Part shown: piece by piece, positions 9,472 to 23,382 of the stretch
Layout: the number at the start of each line of letters is the position of its first letter
Position numbering within the stretch: position 1 is the stretch's first letter
Source: an uncultured Opitutia bacterium
GTDB lineage: Bacteria > Verrucomicrobiota > Verrucomicrobiia > Opitutales > Opitutaceae
Assembly (NCBI GenBank): GCA_903825285.1
Contig: CAIJZY010000031.1
Coordinates: 1-64,000, forward strand
Length of the DNA: 64,000 nt
Direction of reading: 5' to 3'
Notes under the pieces: generated by a model
Database searches by the model: none
What the model was told of the DNA's origin: nothing
What the model saw: the letters and a program-made list of their open reading frames with translations, nothing else
Translations under genes and position numbers: made by a program

Positions 9472-10440
9472 TCAGGGCTGCAGCAGCACCTTGCCCGTGG
9501 TCGCGCGGCTCTCGAGGGCGCGGTGGGCGTCGGCGGCGGATGCGAGCGGGAAGGTGGCGCCGATGCGGACCTTGAGCTGGCCGGCGGCGACCCACGCAAA
9601 GAGGTCGGCGGCCCGGGCGCGGAGTTCCTCCGGCGTGCGGAGGTAGTGGTTCAGCGTCGGGCGCGTCATGTAGAGCGAGCCCTTCTGCGCCAGCACGAGC
9701 GGCGCGAACGCCGGCACGGGCCCGCTGGCGTTGCCGAAGGAGACGAACAGCCCGCGCGGACGCAGGCTGTCGAGCGTGCCCTCAAAGGTCTGCTTGCCCA
9801 CGGAGTCGTAGGCGACGTCCACGCCGCGGCCGTCGGTGAAGCGGCGCACGGCCTCGGTGAAATTCTCCCGCGTGTACACGCACACCGCGTCCGCGCCCGC
9901 CTCGCGCGCGAGCGCCACCTTCGCGTCGCTGCCCACCGTGGCGATCACGCGCGCGCCGCGCAGCTTCGCGAGCTGCGTGAGCAGCAGCCCCACCCCGCCG
10001 GCGCCGGCATGGACCAGCGCGGTGTCGCCCGCCTTCAGCGGGAACGTGTCGGTGGCGAGGAAGTGCGCGGTCAGGCCCTGGGACAGCAGCGCCGCCGCGG
10101 TCGGCGTGGCGATGGCGGCCGGGATCGGCAGCGCCTTGTCGGCGGGCACCAGCGTCTCGGCCGCGTACGCGCCGAGGGCGTTCGTCGTCGCGACGCGGTC
10201 GCCGCCGCGGAAGCCCGTCACGCCCGCGCCCACCGCCGTCACCACCCCCGCGGCCTCCATGCCGGGGAGGAACGGCAGGCTGACCTTGTACAGGCCGCTG
10301 CGGAGATAGGTGTCGATGAAGTTCACACCGGCCGCCTCGACGCGGATGCGCAGCTGGCCGCGGTCCGGGGCCGGCAGGGCGATTTCCTCCGGCAGCAGCT
10401 TTTCCGGCCCGCCGGTTTCGTGGATGCGGATGGCAAACAT
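9472..10440 (-). CDS. zinc-independent NADPH:quinone oxidoreductase (MDR family)
   Basis: MFAIRIHETGGPEKLLPEEIALPAPDRGQLRIRVEAAGVNFIDTYLRSGLY...; VHAGAGGVGLLLTQLAK cofactor motif; the 3885-nt ORF containing it is an artefactual extension. Confidence 0.92.
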   Translation of the reverse strand: MFAIRIHETGGPEKLLPEEIALPAPDRGQLRIRVEAAGVNFIDTYLRSGLYKVSLPFLPGMEAAGVVTAVGAGVTGFRGGDRVATTNALGAYAAETLVPADKALPIPAAIATPTAAALLSQGLTAHFLATDTFPLKAGDTALVHAGAGGVGLLLTQLAKLRGARVIATVGSDAKVALAREAGADAVCVYTRENFTEAVRRFTDGRGVDVAYDSVGKQTFEGTLDSLRPRGLFVSFGNASGPVPAFAPLVLAQKGSLYMTRPTLNHYLRTPEELRARAADLFAWVAAGQLKVRIGATFPLASAADAHRALESRATTGKVLLQP

Positions 10441-10520
10441 GGGGAAGATGACGATTGACGAGTTGCGCGTGGGTGGAGGCCGGCGGGGACCAGCGTCCCG
10501 CCTCGCTCGAAAAACGCGGA

Positions 10521-13757
<3,237 letters not shown>

Positions 13758-14065
13758 GTGCGTGAGCGCCCGCGAGGGTTGGCGGGGGCCAAACGCCCGG
13801 CAAGCGGGAAAGCACCCCACCCTGCAAATCGGGCCGACCCCGCCCCCCGGGGCCTGCTGATCGCGATGAGCGGCCCTACTGCCGCCGCCCGGCGTGTCGC
13901 GGGGGTTGCGGGACCCCGCCGCGGGTGATAGGAAACCATCGTCATGCTCTCGGCCGAGACACGGTTCCCGTGGCGGCTTCCGGGTGGCACGTCGGTTCCC
14001 GGACGCCACCGCCTCCTGGCGGTGGACGGAGGCAGGTGCGGCGGCGAACTCAACCCCCTGGTTCC

Positions 14066-16888
14066 ATGAAGACGACGATGCTGCGGCTGGTTTCCCTCGG
14101 TGTCCTGGCGACAATCCTGCTGCTGGGCGGATGCGAAGGCGTGCCCAAGCGCACGGGTGATGAAGGCGGAGGCCGGCTGTACGCCAAGCGGCCGGCCGCG
14201 CCGGCCGACGAATACGACTCCGCCCGGCCGGATGCCGGGGCCAAGCCCCGGGCCCCCGAGGGGATGGTCATGGGCCGGAAGAAGTCGCGGCGCAGCGCGG
14301 GCGACGAGCCGCAAGTCTCCCGCCCGGGCGGCAGCCGGGCCAGGGCCGCGGCGCAGCGGCCCACCGCGCCGGCCAGCGGCCTCTACCTGGCGGATGCCCA
14401 GCTGAACTTTGACACCCTCGACGGCGCCGCCTTCGACCCGGTGAAGGGCACGCTGTCCCTGTTCGGCCACCGCAGCCGCACCGACGGCGCCGCCGACCAG
14501 CCCTACCTGCAGCTCCTGGCGGCCGCGCTCGACGCGCGCGCGCCGCAACTGAGCCTCGAGTGGACCCCCGACTCGCAGCGGGAGGTCGACCAGGCCATGG
14601 CGCGCTTCAGCGACGACCGCAACAATGACGCGCTGACGACCGAGATGGCCCACATCTTCGACGCCCAGGGCCAGCTGAACCGCCGCGGGGCCGGCTTCTT
14701 CCGCGCGCTCGGCGCGAACGTGCGGGAAGGCATGAACCGCTACGAGTTCAACGGCGCCCTCCTGACGGCCGCGGGCCGGCCCGGCGCCGGCGAGGCGCTG
14801 CGGACCTTCGGCAACATGATCGAGGCCATCAAGCGCGACGACGCGGAGGCCAAGCGCACCAGCGTGGAGGAGCTCGCCCGCGCCCTGGGCCTGTATGACT
14901 TCATCGCGGAAGTCGCCGGGCGCTTCCGCAACGGGGAAATTTCCCAAGTCGACATGATGGACCAGGTCTGGCCGCGGATCGTGAGCGGGCTGGCCCAGGC
15001 GTTTGGCTGGGACGACGGCCCCTACACCGCGAAGTACTGGCGGCTCCGGCACGGCGGCATGACCTACGACGCCGCCAACGACGAGGTCCTCTGGGACATC
15101 CAGCACGACCTGAACCGCCTGCCCCGCCAGGCGCTGGATGCGATCACGGCGAACAAGTCCGAGGTCGTGGTGCCGCCCGAGGTCATGCGGGACGTGCTGG
15201 GCGTGGAGCCCCGCGTGCAGCCCGTGCTGACCGGCCTGCCCGACCACACAAGGCTGGCGCTGACCGCCTGCCAGGCCGACGCCTTCTGCAAGACGCTCTT
15301 CGACCAGCCCGAGGTCGCGGCCAAGGTGCCGCAGTACCAGGGCTATTTCGCCTGGCTGCGGGCGCGCGGGGAGCATCCGGTGGCCGGCGACGGCCATCTC
15401 TGGACCAGCCCCGGCAACTTCGAGCTCATGGAATCGCCCGACGGCCGCGTGCTGCGCTTCGGGCGGACCCCCGTGTTGTTCCACATTGAGGAGTACATGT
15501 CCGGACGGCGCAGCGTCGCGCGGCCGCAGCTCAGCGCCTACGCGGACCTGCTCACGTCGTGCTACGACGACCTCGCGCGGGAATATCCCGTGATGCACCA
15601 ACTGCGGGAATGCATGAAGGTGGTCACGCTGGCCCAGTGGCTGCGGCAGCACAACTACGCGGTGTCCCTCCCGCAGGCGGGCCGCGAGAGTGTCAACCTG
15701 CCGCCCGAGCTGCCCGGCGTCATCTACATGGTGATGGCGCTCCAGCAGGGCCCCATCGGCGAGATCCTCACCGCGGCGGGCGGCGTGGATTACGGTGGCG
15801 ACCGGAACTGGAACTATGCCCCCCGCGACCTGCCCGCGCCCGGCTCCGACCTGGTCGACGAGACCGGCCGCCGGGTCCGCGAGGCGATGGAGCGGTACCA
15901 GCATCAGAAAATCGCGGGGCCCGCGCCCCGGCTGCTCGCCGAGGTTAGCACTTCGGAAGTCGACGGCCGCCAGGTCACCACCGTGACCGTCGCGGCGAAC
16001 GCCCCGTCCGAGCGGGGCCCGGCCCCGGGCGTCCGGGCGCAGCGCCTGGCCGACGAGGAGGCCGTGCTGTTGTGGAAGGCCGACGACCTGGCCGGCGCGG
16101 CCGAGGCCCTCCGGGGGCAAATCGAGGCCGCCGCCGGCGACCCGGTCCTGCAGGCGTCGCTGCGCGCCCAGCTGGCGCGTGTGCTGCACCAGATGGGTGA
16201 CGAGGCCAGCGCCCTGCGCGAACTCAAGCTGGCCCAGCAGCTCGATCCGCACTCCCGGATCTTTGACCTGCTCCTTGCCGAGTTGGACGAGCAGAGCGGC
16301 GACCTCGCCGGGGCCCGGGAGGCGCTGCAGCGCTACCTCAAGAACGACCCCAGCAACCAGGCCGCCGCCCAGATCCTCGCCAGCATCGAGGCGCGGCTGA
16401 AGGGCGGCGTTGCGCCCACGGGCGGGCGCGCGGCGATGGCCCAGGCCCACGCCCAGGCGGCGATCCTGAACGGCCCCGACGAGGCCGCCAAGGCCGCCGA
16501 GTGGGCGCCGCCGGTCAACCTGCCGCCGCTCCATCTCACCGGCGTCAAGGCCACCGACCGGGTCATCCAGAGCGATCCCGTGATCCGCGACCTGCAGAAA
16601 AACTATGCGAGCGCCGTGGCGTCGCAGCAGCAGCTGGAGGCCACGCTCGTCTCCCTGCGTTCGCAGCTCGCCACGACGTCCAATCCGACGGAGCGGAAGC
16701 AGCTGGAGTCCGGCGTGTCCACGCTGCAGAGCCAGAGCACCCAGGCCGAGGCGCAGGCCAAGCAGCTGGCCGGGGAGATCGAGAAACGCGTCAAGCTGAT
16801 CATCGACACCCAGGTCGAGCCCGCCGCGCCGGCACCCGACTCGTCCAGCCCGCCATCCCCGAGTCCCGCGGGCACGAAAACGCCATGA
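14066..16888 (+). CDS. large lipoprotein with C-terminal TPR and coiled-coil region
   Basis: [25 protein letters not shown] lipobox; TPR-like [44 protein letters not shown]-rich coiled coil near the C-terminus. Confidence 0.75.
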   Translation: MKTTMLRLVSLGVLATILLLGGCEGVPKRTGDEGGGRLYAKRPAAPADEYDSARPDAGAKPRAPEGMVMGRKKSRRSAGDEPQVSRPGGSRARAAAQRPTAPASGLYLADAQLNFDTLDGAAFDPVKGTLSLFGHRSRTDGAADQPYLQLLAAALDARAPQLSLEWTPDSQREVDQAMARFSDDRNNDALTTEMAHIFDAQGQLNRRGAGFFRALGANVREGMNRYEFNGALLTAAGRPGAGEALRTFGNMIEAIKRDDAEAKRTSVEELARALGLYDFIAEVAGRFRNGEISQVDMMDQVWPRIVSGLAQAFGWDDGPYTAKYWRLRHGGMTYDAANDEVLWDIQHDLNRLPRQALDAITANKSEVVVPPEVMRDVLGVEPRVQPVLTGLPDHTRLALTACQADAFCKTLFDQPEVAAKVPQYQGYFAWLRARGEHPVAGDGHLWTSPGNFELMESPDGRVLRFGRTPVLFHIEEYMSGRRSVARPQLSAYADLLTSCYDDLAREYPVMHQLRECMKVVTLAQWLRQHNYAVSLPQAGRESVNLPPELPGVIYMVMALQQGPIGEILTAAGGVDYGGDRNWNYAPRDLPAPGSDLVDETGRRVREAMERYQHQKIAGPAPRLLAEVSTSEVDGRQVTTVTVAANAPSERGPAPGVRAQRLADEEAVLLWKADDLAGAAEALRGQIEAAAGDPVLQASLRAQLARVLHQMGDEASALRELKLAQQLDPHSRIFDLLLAELDEQSGDLAGAREALQRYLKNDPSNQAAAQILASIEARLKGGVAPTGGRAAMAQAHAQAAILNGPDEAAKAAEWAPPVNLPPLHLTGVKATDRVIQSDPVIRDLQKNYASAVASQQQLEATLVSLRSQLATTSNPTERKQLESGVSTLQSQSTQAEAQAKQLAGEIEKRVKLIIDTQVEPAAPAPDSSSPPSPSPAGTKTP

Positions 16889-17988
16889 CGTCCACCTGGT
16901 TCGCCGCCGGTGTCCGCTGGCCGGCCCGGCTGCTGCTCTGGGCCGGCCTGGCCCTGGCGACGGCCCGGGCCGAGCCGATTCCCGCGCTCGGCCGCGTGCC
17001 GGCGGGGCTGCCCGGCGACGTGGCGAGCCGCCTCGCCTCGCGGCGGCAGGAGCTCGAGCGGCAGCTGAACCGCTTCCTGGCCGAGGCGGACGGCTTCAAC
17101 CGGAAGCGCCCGGAGGATCAGACCGACGCGGAGTACCAGGCCCTGCTGGCGCGCCGCGCGCAGTACATCGGCCTGGTGCGGGCCTTCAACCGCGAGGAGG
17201 AGGCCGCGGTGGCGGCGAGCGGTGCGTCGGAGCAGGAGCGATTCGCCCGGGATCGCGCGGCCTGGGTTCGTGAGGAGCAGGCGGCGATCGCGCGACGGCT
17301 GCAGGAACCGAATCACCTCTGCGCCGCCATCACCGCCTCGTTGAGGATCAAGGAGCCGCCCCTGCCCTACAAAACGTTCGCCGAACTGCAGCCCGGCGAT
17401 GTCCTGCTGCTCGCGCCCGACGACGCCAAGAGCCGGCTGATCCGCTGGGCGGACCGGTTTTCCTCGCAAACACCGGACTCGCCCGCGTCCCACACGGTGC
17501 TGTTTCTCCGGGAGGTGAAGGGCCGGCGGCTGTTCCTGGACAACCAGGGCGGCGAGGGCATGGCCATCATCACCGAGGAGGAATTCCTGCGCCGCTATGC
17601 CGGACGGCTGCCCGCCTCGAGCGTGGCCAGCCTGCGGGAGCCCGGTTGCAGCGTGGCCCAGCCGCTGGCGCCCCAGGAGGCGCAGCACCTGTGGCAAGAG
17701 TCCGCCCAACTGGCGCGGCACCAGCTGGCCGACCGCGAGCGGAAGGCCGGAAACTGGGTGGATACGAGCGACTATGGCCTGTATGGCGACGACAACATGG
17801 TGTGCTCGGAGGCCAGCCGCTGGGCGCTCGTCCGCGGGCTGGCCGCCAGTCGGCCCGACCTGAGCCTGCCCGACACGAAGTCACCGCTGAAGAAGCTGCT
17901 CGGGGTCTATTACGGCCCCGCCAATTTCTACAATGATCAGGAGCATTTCCTGATCACGCCCCTCGGCGTGCCGGCGCGCGCCCCGTGA
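16885..17988 (+). CDS. secreted YiiX/permuted NlpC-P60-like hydrolase (putative)
   Basis: ATGA overlap with the upstream lipoprotein gene; signal peptide; PGDVLLLAPDD...SPASHTVLFLREVKGRRLFLDNQGG...DDNMVCSEAS (candidate His and Cys catalytic residues). Confidence 0.6.
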   Translation: MTSTWFAAGVRWPARLLLWAGLALATARAEPIPALGRVPAGLPGDVASRLASRRQELERQLNRFLAEADGFNRKRPEDQTDAEYQALLARRAQYIGLVRAFNREEEAAVAASGASEQERFARDRAAWVREEQAAIARRLQEPNHLCAAITASLRIKEPPLPYKTFAELQPGDVLLLAPDDAKSRLIRWADRFSSQTPDSPASHTVLFLREVKGRRLFLDNQGGEGMAIITEEEFLRRYAGRLPASSVASLREPGCSVAQPLAPQEAQHLWQESAQLARHQLADRERKAGNWVDTSDYGLYGDDNMVCSEASRWALVRGLAASRPDLSLPDTKSPLKKLLGVYYGPANFYNDQEHFLITPLGVPARAP

Positions 17989-17991
17989 GGC

Positions 17992-18396
17992 TCAAATCTT
18001 CCCGAAGACGCCGCTGATGTCGGCCGCGCCCTCCAAAGGCGGATCGACCCGGTACTGCAGCGGGAGGATGGGCTCGCCGCCGAGCTGGGCGGAGAGGGCC
18101 TGCAGCGCGGGCCGCGCCAGATCGGGGAGGTTCAGGTTGATGACGTCGTGCCGGCCCGGCACGAACAGGCCGAAGGCGTAGAACGACTGGAGCCCCACCA
18201 GGTAGCCCGACAGCCGCCGGCCGGTGGGCGTGGTAAAGGTGGCGCGGACGAACAGGGTGCCAAGATGGGTGGGCAGCGGACCCGGACCGGCGAGCGGATG
18301 ATGGCCCTCCTGCGCGTCGTCCCACACCCAAACCGGGTGCCGGGCAAATTCTCCGGCCGCGAGCTCCCTCACGTGGATGTCACTTAATTTTTCCAT
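17992..18396 (-). CDS. small protein overlapping the RHS C-terminus; candidate immunity protein
   Basis: 134 aa from ATG 18396 (MEKLSDIHVRELAAGEFARHPVWVWDDAQEGHHPL...), start lies inside the end of the RHS frame (stop at 18380-18382). Confidence 0.6.
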   Translation of the reverse strand: MEKLSDIHVRELAAGEFARHPVWVWDDAQEGHHPLAGPGPLPTHLGTLFVRATFTTPTGRRLSGYLVGLQSFYAFGLFVPGRHDVINLNLPDLARPALQALSAQLGGEPILPLQYRVDPPLEGAADISGVFGKI

Positions 18397-21300
18397 ATTG
18401 GCGCAGGACGGCCTCCGCGGCACCGCGGGCGGAGGCATTCTGTTTGATCACGATGTTCTGGCCGGCGTTCACCGGGTTGAACTTCAGCAGGAATTCTCGC
18501 ATGACGGCGGGGTCGGACAAGGAGAGTCGCTGGATGGGAATGGCCGGCAAGCCTGCCGACTGGAAGACCGCAAGACGACGATTATCCAGCGTGTACAACG
18601 AGCCCTGGTGCTCCACGACCCGGATCGCGGGCAGGTCCGCGGCCGCGAGGTTGCCGCTGCGCAGCGCCTCGGCGGTCTCGGCCAGGGTCTGGCCCGAGCT
18701 GAATCGCTGGGTGATCGTTGGCTGCGTGAACCGCACCAGCCGCGGGCTCGTCGACTCGAATGCGGCGGGGTCTACCATCGTCAGCGCCGCGCCCATCGCC
18801 GCCATCGCGAGCCGGTTCGCCGGGTCACCCGGATCGTACCAACCGAGACGCGCAGCCGGGCTGAGGTTCGACGCCAGGCCGGCGCTCAACTCGTCGTCGT
18901 TGACTTCCTGCGTGAACGGATTGCCCCCGGCCAGGGCAAAGTGGGCGTACTGGGCCCCGCGCGAGAAAAAATGGGCCGTCCCGAAGATCGAGTCGCTGAG
19001 CGTGTCGAGCGCCGGCCCTAGCGCGCCCTTCAGCAGGGCCGCGAGAGTGTTGCCACTCGGCTCCACGTCCAGCGCCGCCAATCCGAACGGATCCACGGCC
19101 GTGACCGGATTGCCGTTGGCATAGGCGAAGCGGTTCAGCGAGGTGGGGACGCCGATCTCACCGAGCGTCGGATCCTGGTTAAGAAACCGCCGCAGGGCCG
19201 GATGATAGTAGCGCGCGCGGTGATGGCAGAGCCCGTTGGCATCGGTCTGCACGCCCCACCGGCCGTTGAAGAGAAACGGCGTGTCCGTCGCGCCGCTGCG
19301 GGAGAGCTGTTCGCCGTACGGCCCATAGCTCGCGCGATCCGTCACCACGCCCCCGGCATCGGTCAGGGCCACGGTGTCGCCCCGGCGGTCGTGATGATAA
19401 TACCTCAGCGCGTCGCCGGTCTGCTCGTACAACAGGCCTAGGCCATAAACAGAAAAACGTCCGCGTGCCGTCCGGCGCCGTGCGCACAAGCACCTGGTCG
19501 AGCGCAGCGTTGGGATTGATCGCATACCGGGTTGTGCCCGCGGCGCTGGCCTGGGCCACGCGGCGGTTCTCGGCGTCGTAGGTGTAGGTGAGATTGCCTG
19601 CGCTTGTGAGCCGATTGCGCGCGTCGAAGGAATAATTCGCCGGGGCCACCCCGGCGATTGCGAGCAGGTTGCCGTCCGCATCGAAGCTCGCCGCCGCGCC
19701 GTTGTGCGTGAGGAGGCGGTTGTCCCGATCGAAGGTCTGTCGCACCGGATCCGCCTGAAAACTCACCGCCGGGCTGAGCGTCTCGGCGGTCATCCGCCCG
19801 GCCGCATCATAAGCATGTTCGCCGCTGTAGATGAGCGTCGTGCCATCCGGCGCATACTCCTTCAACTGGCTCAGCTGGCCGGCCACGTCGTAGGCGCGCA
19901 CCTGTCGCGTGCCGTTCGCCCGGAGCACCTGCGTCACCCGCCCCACTCCGTCGTAGGCGTAGGTGGTCACACGGCCCGCCCAGTCCGTCACCGTGCCGAG
20001 CCGGCCGGCGCGATCGTACGCGTAGGACACCTGCCGGCCGTCGGGATAGGTCAGCTGATCCAGCCGGTCGAGGGCGTCGTAATGGTAGACGATGACGTTG
20101 CCCTCGCCGTCGGTGTAGGACGTGAGCCGGCCGAGGAGATCATAGGTCCGCGTCAGGGTTCGTGTGCCCTCCGTCACGGTCAGCACGCGGCCGACGGGAT
20201 CGCGCGCGATTGCCACCTGTCCCGCCGGGTCGGTCGTGCGGCTGAGCCGGCCCGCGTCATCGTAGTCGAAGGTCGTCGCGCGGCCCGACGGCGCCACGAC
20301 CGCCGCCGGCAGGCCGCGTTGGTCATAGAGGCAGGTGGTGACGGCTCCTTCCGGCGTGGTGGTCGAGGTCGGCCGACCCGCCAGGTCGCAGGCCAGGAGC
20401 GTGGCCTGGCCCGCGGGATCAGCCAGCGACACCCGGTTGCCGTCGTTGTCGAAGGCCTGCGCGGAATTCAGGCCGCCCGGATCGGTCGCCTGCACCAGGC
20501 GTCCGATCGCGTCGTAGGCGAAGGTCGTGGTGCGATTCAGCGGATCCTGCACGGTGAGGCGCCGGCCGAGGTCGTCGTAGGTGAAGCGGGCCGTGCGGCT
20601 GAGCGGATCCGTCACGCCGGTGAGCAGGCTGCGGCTGTCGTAGGCGCAGAGCGTGCGCTGGCCGAGGGCATCCACCACCGCGGTCAACTGCCCGGCGGCA
20701 TCGAAGTCGCGGGTCACGGTCCGACCGGCCGGATCGGTCACCGCCGTCAGCCGTCCGGCGGCATCATACGTCCGGCTCGCAGTGCGGTTGAGCGCGTCCG
20801 TGACTGACAACAGCCGGTCCTCGCCGTCGTAGGCGGAGGTGGTCACACGGCCCAGTGCATCCGTGATCGTGAGCGGATTGCCGTTGGCGTCGTAGGTGTA
20901 GCCCGTGACCGCACCGACGGGATCGGTCACGGTGAGCAGGCGATTGCGGTGATCGTAGGTGAACGCGGTGGCCTGGTTCAGCGCGTTCCGGACGCTCAGG
21001 ACATTGCCGACCGCGTCGTAGGCGTAGGTCGTCCGCCGGCCAAGGGCGTCCTCCCGATAAAGCAGGCGGCCGTCGGCATCGTAACCGAAGCGGGTGACGA
21101 CCCCCGCCGGGTCGGTGAGCTGCGTGAGCTGGCCTGCCGCGTACGCGTAGGTGAACACGCCGCCGCGCGGGAGCGTCATCGTGAGCGGCAGCGAATTCGC
21201 GTCGTACGTCCACGCGGTCGTGCGCCCGGGGGCGTCGGTGAGCGTAAGCAGGTTGTTGCTCGCGTCGTAGGTGCGGATCGTGACGTGGCCGAGCGGGTCC

Positions 21301-23087
21301 GTCGTCGTCAGGAGATTGTTGCGGGCATCGTAGCAGTGGGTCGTGGTTTTCCCCGCCGGGTCGGTGACGGTGAGGATGTTGCCCGCGGCATCGTAGCTGA
21401 ATGCGGTGGTGCGGCTCAGGGCATCCGTGACGGAGGTCGGGTTGTGGTCGGCGTCATAGGTGAACGCCATGGTCTGGCCGAGCGGGTTCCGGACGGACGT
21501 CAGGTTGAAATCCGGATCGAAGGTGCACACCGAGGGCCGGCCGGTGCGGTCGGTCGCGGTGACGATGATGGCCGGCGTGACCGGCGTGGTGCGCCCGGCG
21601 GAATCGGTCACGACGACGGCGTTGCCCTGCGCGTCGTAGCTCACGGAAGTCGTCTGCCCCGCGACCGTGGCGGACGTCAGACGGCCGGCATCGTCGTACT
21701 GGTAGCTGATCGTCTGGCCGTCGAGGCGCGTGAAGCTCGCGAGACCAAAGTTGCCGATGCTCGGCAGCGGCAATGGCACCTGCCGGGCGGTGTCGGAGGC
21801 CGCGTAAAGATTGCTGCCCGGCAGGCCCTGCTCGACGTAGGCGAAGGTCAGCGGCGGATGGCCCGCGACCCCGTCGGCCTGGGTCAGGACGCGGCCATCA
21901 GTGTCGTAGGTGTTGGTCGTGAGGAGGGTCCCGTCGTGATCGGCCACCGTGAGCAGGGCCCGGTTTGCGTCGTAGGTAAACGTGGTCTGCCAGCCGTTCT
22001 GGTTGACGATCCGGTTCAGGAGCGGGCCGGAGGTGTAGCCCAGGCTGACCATGGCCCCCGTGCCATCCGTGAGCGTGGCAATGCGCGGCGTGCCGGAGAC
22101 GTAGGTGAAGGCCAGACGCGTGTTGGCGACCGGGTCGGTGATCGTGGCGATGCGGGAACTGCCGTCGTAGGTGAGGACCAGTTTTCGTCCATGCGGGTCG
22201 CAGTCCTCGAGCAGTCGTCCGGCACCATCGAACCGCAGCGAGGCCTGGTCGCGGCGGGTGAGCCGCCAGCCGCCTCCGGCCAGCGCAGTCAGCACATCCT
22301 GCCGCGTGGCGTCCTCCGTGGAGCGGAACGTTCCGGCGACGCCCGGCTGCGGCGTGAACGTGTTTGCGCGGGCCTGGTTCCACTGCACGACGAGGTTGCC
22401 GCCGCTGGGCACGACGCGCACCTCGAAGGGATGGGACCAGCCGAAGCCGGCGGCCCCGGGGTTGTCCTGCGTGGCGGCCAGCGTGGAGTGATAGCCCAGC
22501 GTGAAGTCCCAGGTGCGCGCGCCGGTGAAGGCGAAAAGCGGCCGCGTGGCGGTCTCGGCGCCCGTGGCCACCTCGACCGGGCCGCCGAGGTGCAGGATGC
22601 GCCCCGGTTCCATCGTCGCGAGCCGCGCGCCGGCGGCGGTGCCCGTGTTGGCGAGGAGCCCTTCGGCGGTGCGTCCGGGCCAGGCCGCGTCCGCGACACC
22701 GTTCGTGAAGTGCACCGCGCCCACGGTCGTGACCCGCGAGTGTCCCGGCGCCGTCGCATAGGTGGCGCCGAGCAGGAAGTAGCCGTTGCTCCGGTTGAAA
22801 TCGGCGTAGCGCCCGTCGCCCTGGAGCGGCACGCCCTGGGGATCCTGCCAGTTGAGCTGGGAGCTGGCCGGGACGGTGCCGGTGGCGGCCGGGATGTTGC
22901 CGACATTGTTGACCGCCGCCTGGAGGCTCGCGGTGTAGGCGTAGGGGATGGGCTGGCCGGCGTTGGCGCGGTCGACGAACCGGCCGGTGAAGGTCAGGGT
23001 CGTGACGACAGCGGCGGCCGGCACGGCCAGGATCAAGCTCAGGAACCCGAACCGGGCGAACCGGCGGGCGCGTGGGAATACAGTCAT
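18380..23087 (-). pseudogene. RHS/YD-repeat secreted protein with C-terminal candidate toxin domain, interrupted by a frameshift in a T5 run
   Basis: Frame A (ORF 19179-23177, probable start ATG 23087) carries signal peptide and dozens of YD repeats to ...RTAPDGTRTFFCLWP; frame B (ORF 18380-19681) continues SVYGLGLLYEQTGDALRYYHHDRRG...NRFAYANGNPVTAVDPFGL + about 220-aa tail. Switch at plus-strand aaaaa 19453-19457. Confidence 0.85.
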
Positions 23088-23382
23088 GCAGCGTGCGGGA
23101 ATATTTCGGGCGCGGGCGGCGAACCGTTCGCGCCACATCGCAGGGCGCGGAGGGAAAGAATCCCGTTTCCGGCGCACAACGCTCCCGATTACCGGAAGCT
23201 CGGTAGATCACCGAAATCCCGACGCATGCTGCTCCCTCGAGCACCGGGAAAAATCTCGCTCAATCGCAGCCGAGTCGCGGCAAGAACAGCCGCCGGGTGA
23301 AACCGCTCCTGCTCGCTCATCTTCGCCAATGACCCGGAGCGTATCCGGATCAGCGGGGAGGAGCGGAAATTAGTGGTTCCCT

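Noticed and set aside
19560-22200. Regularly recurring 'cgtcgtaggc/gatcggtcac' words as a repeat array
   Set aside because: Explained by YD/RHS protein repeats, not CRISPR
20949-23300. 783-aa plus ORF opposite the RHS gene
   Set aside because: Periodic antisense image of YD repeats, not an independent protein
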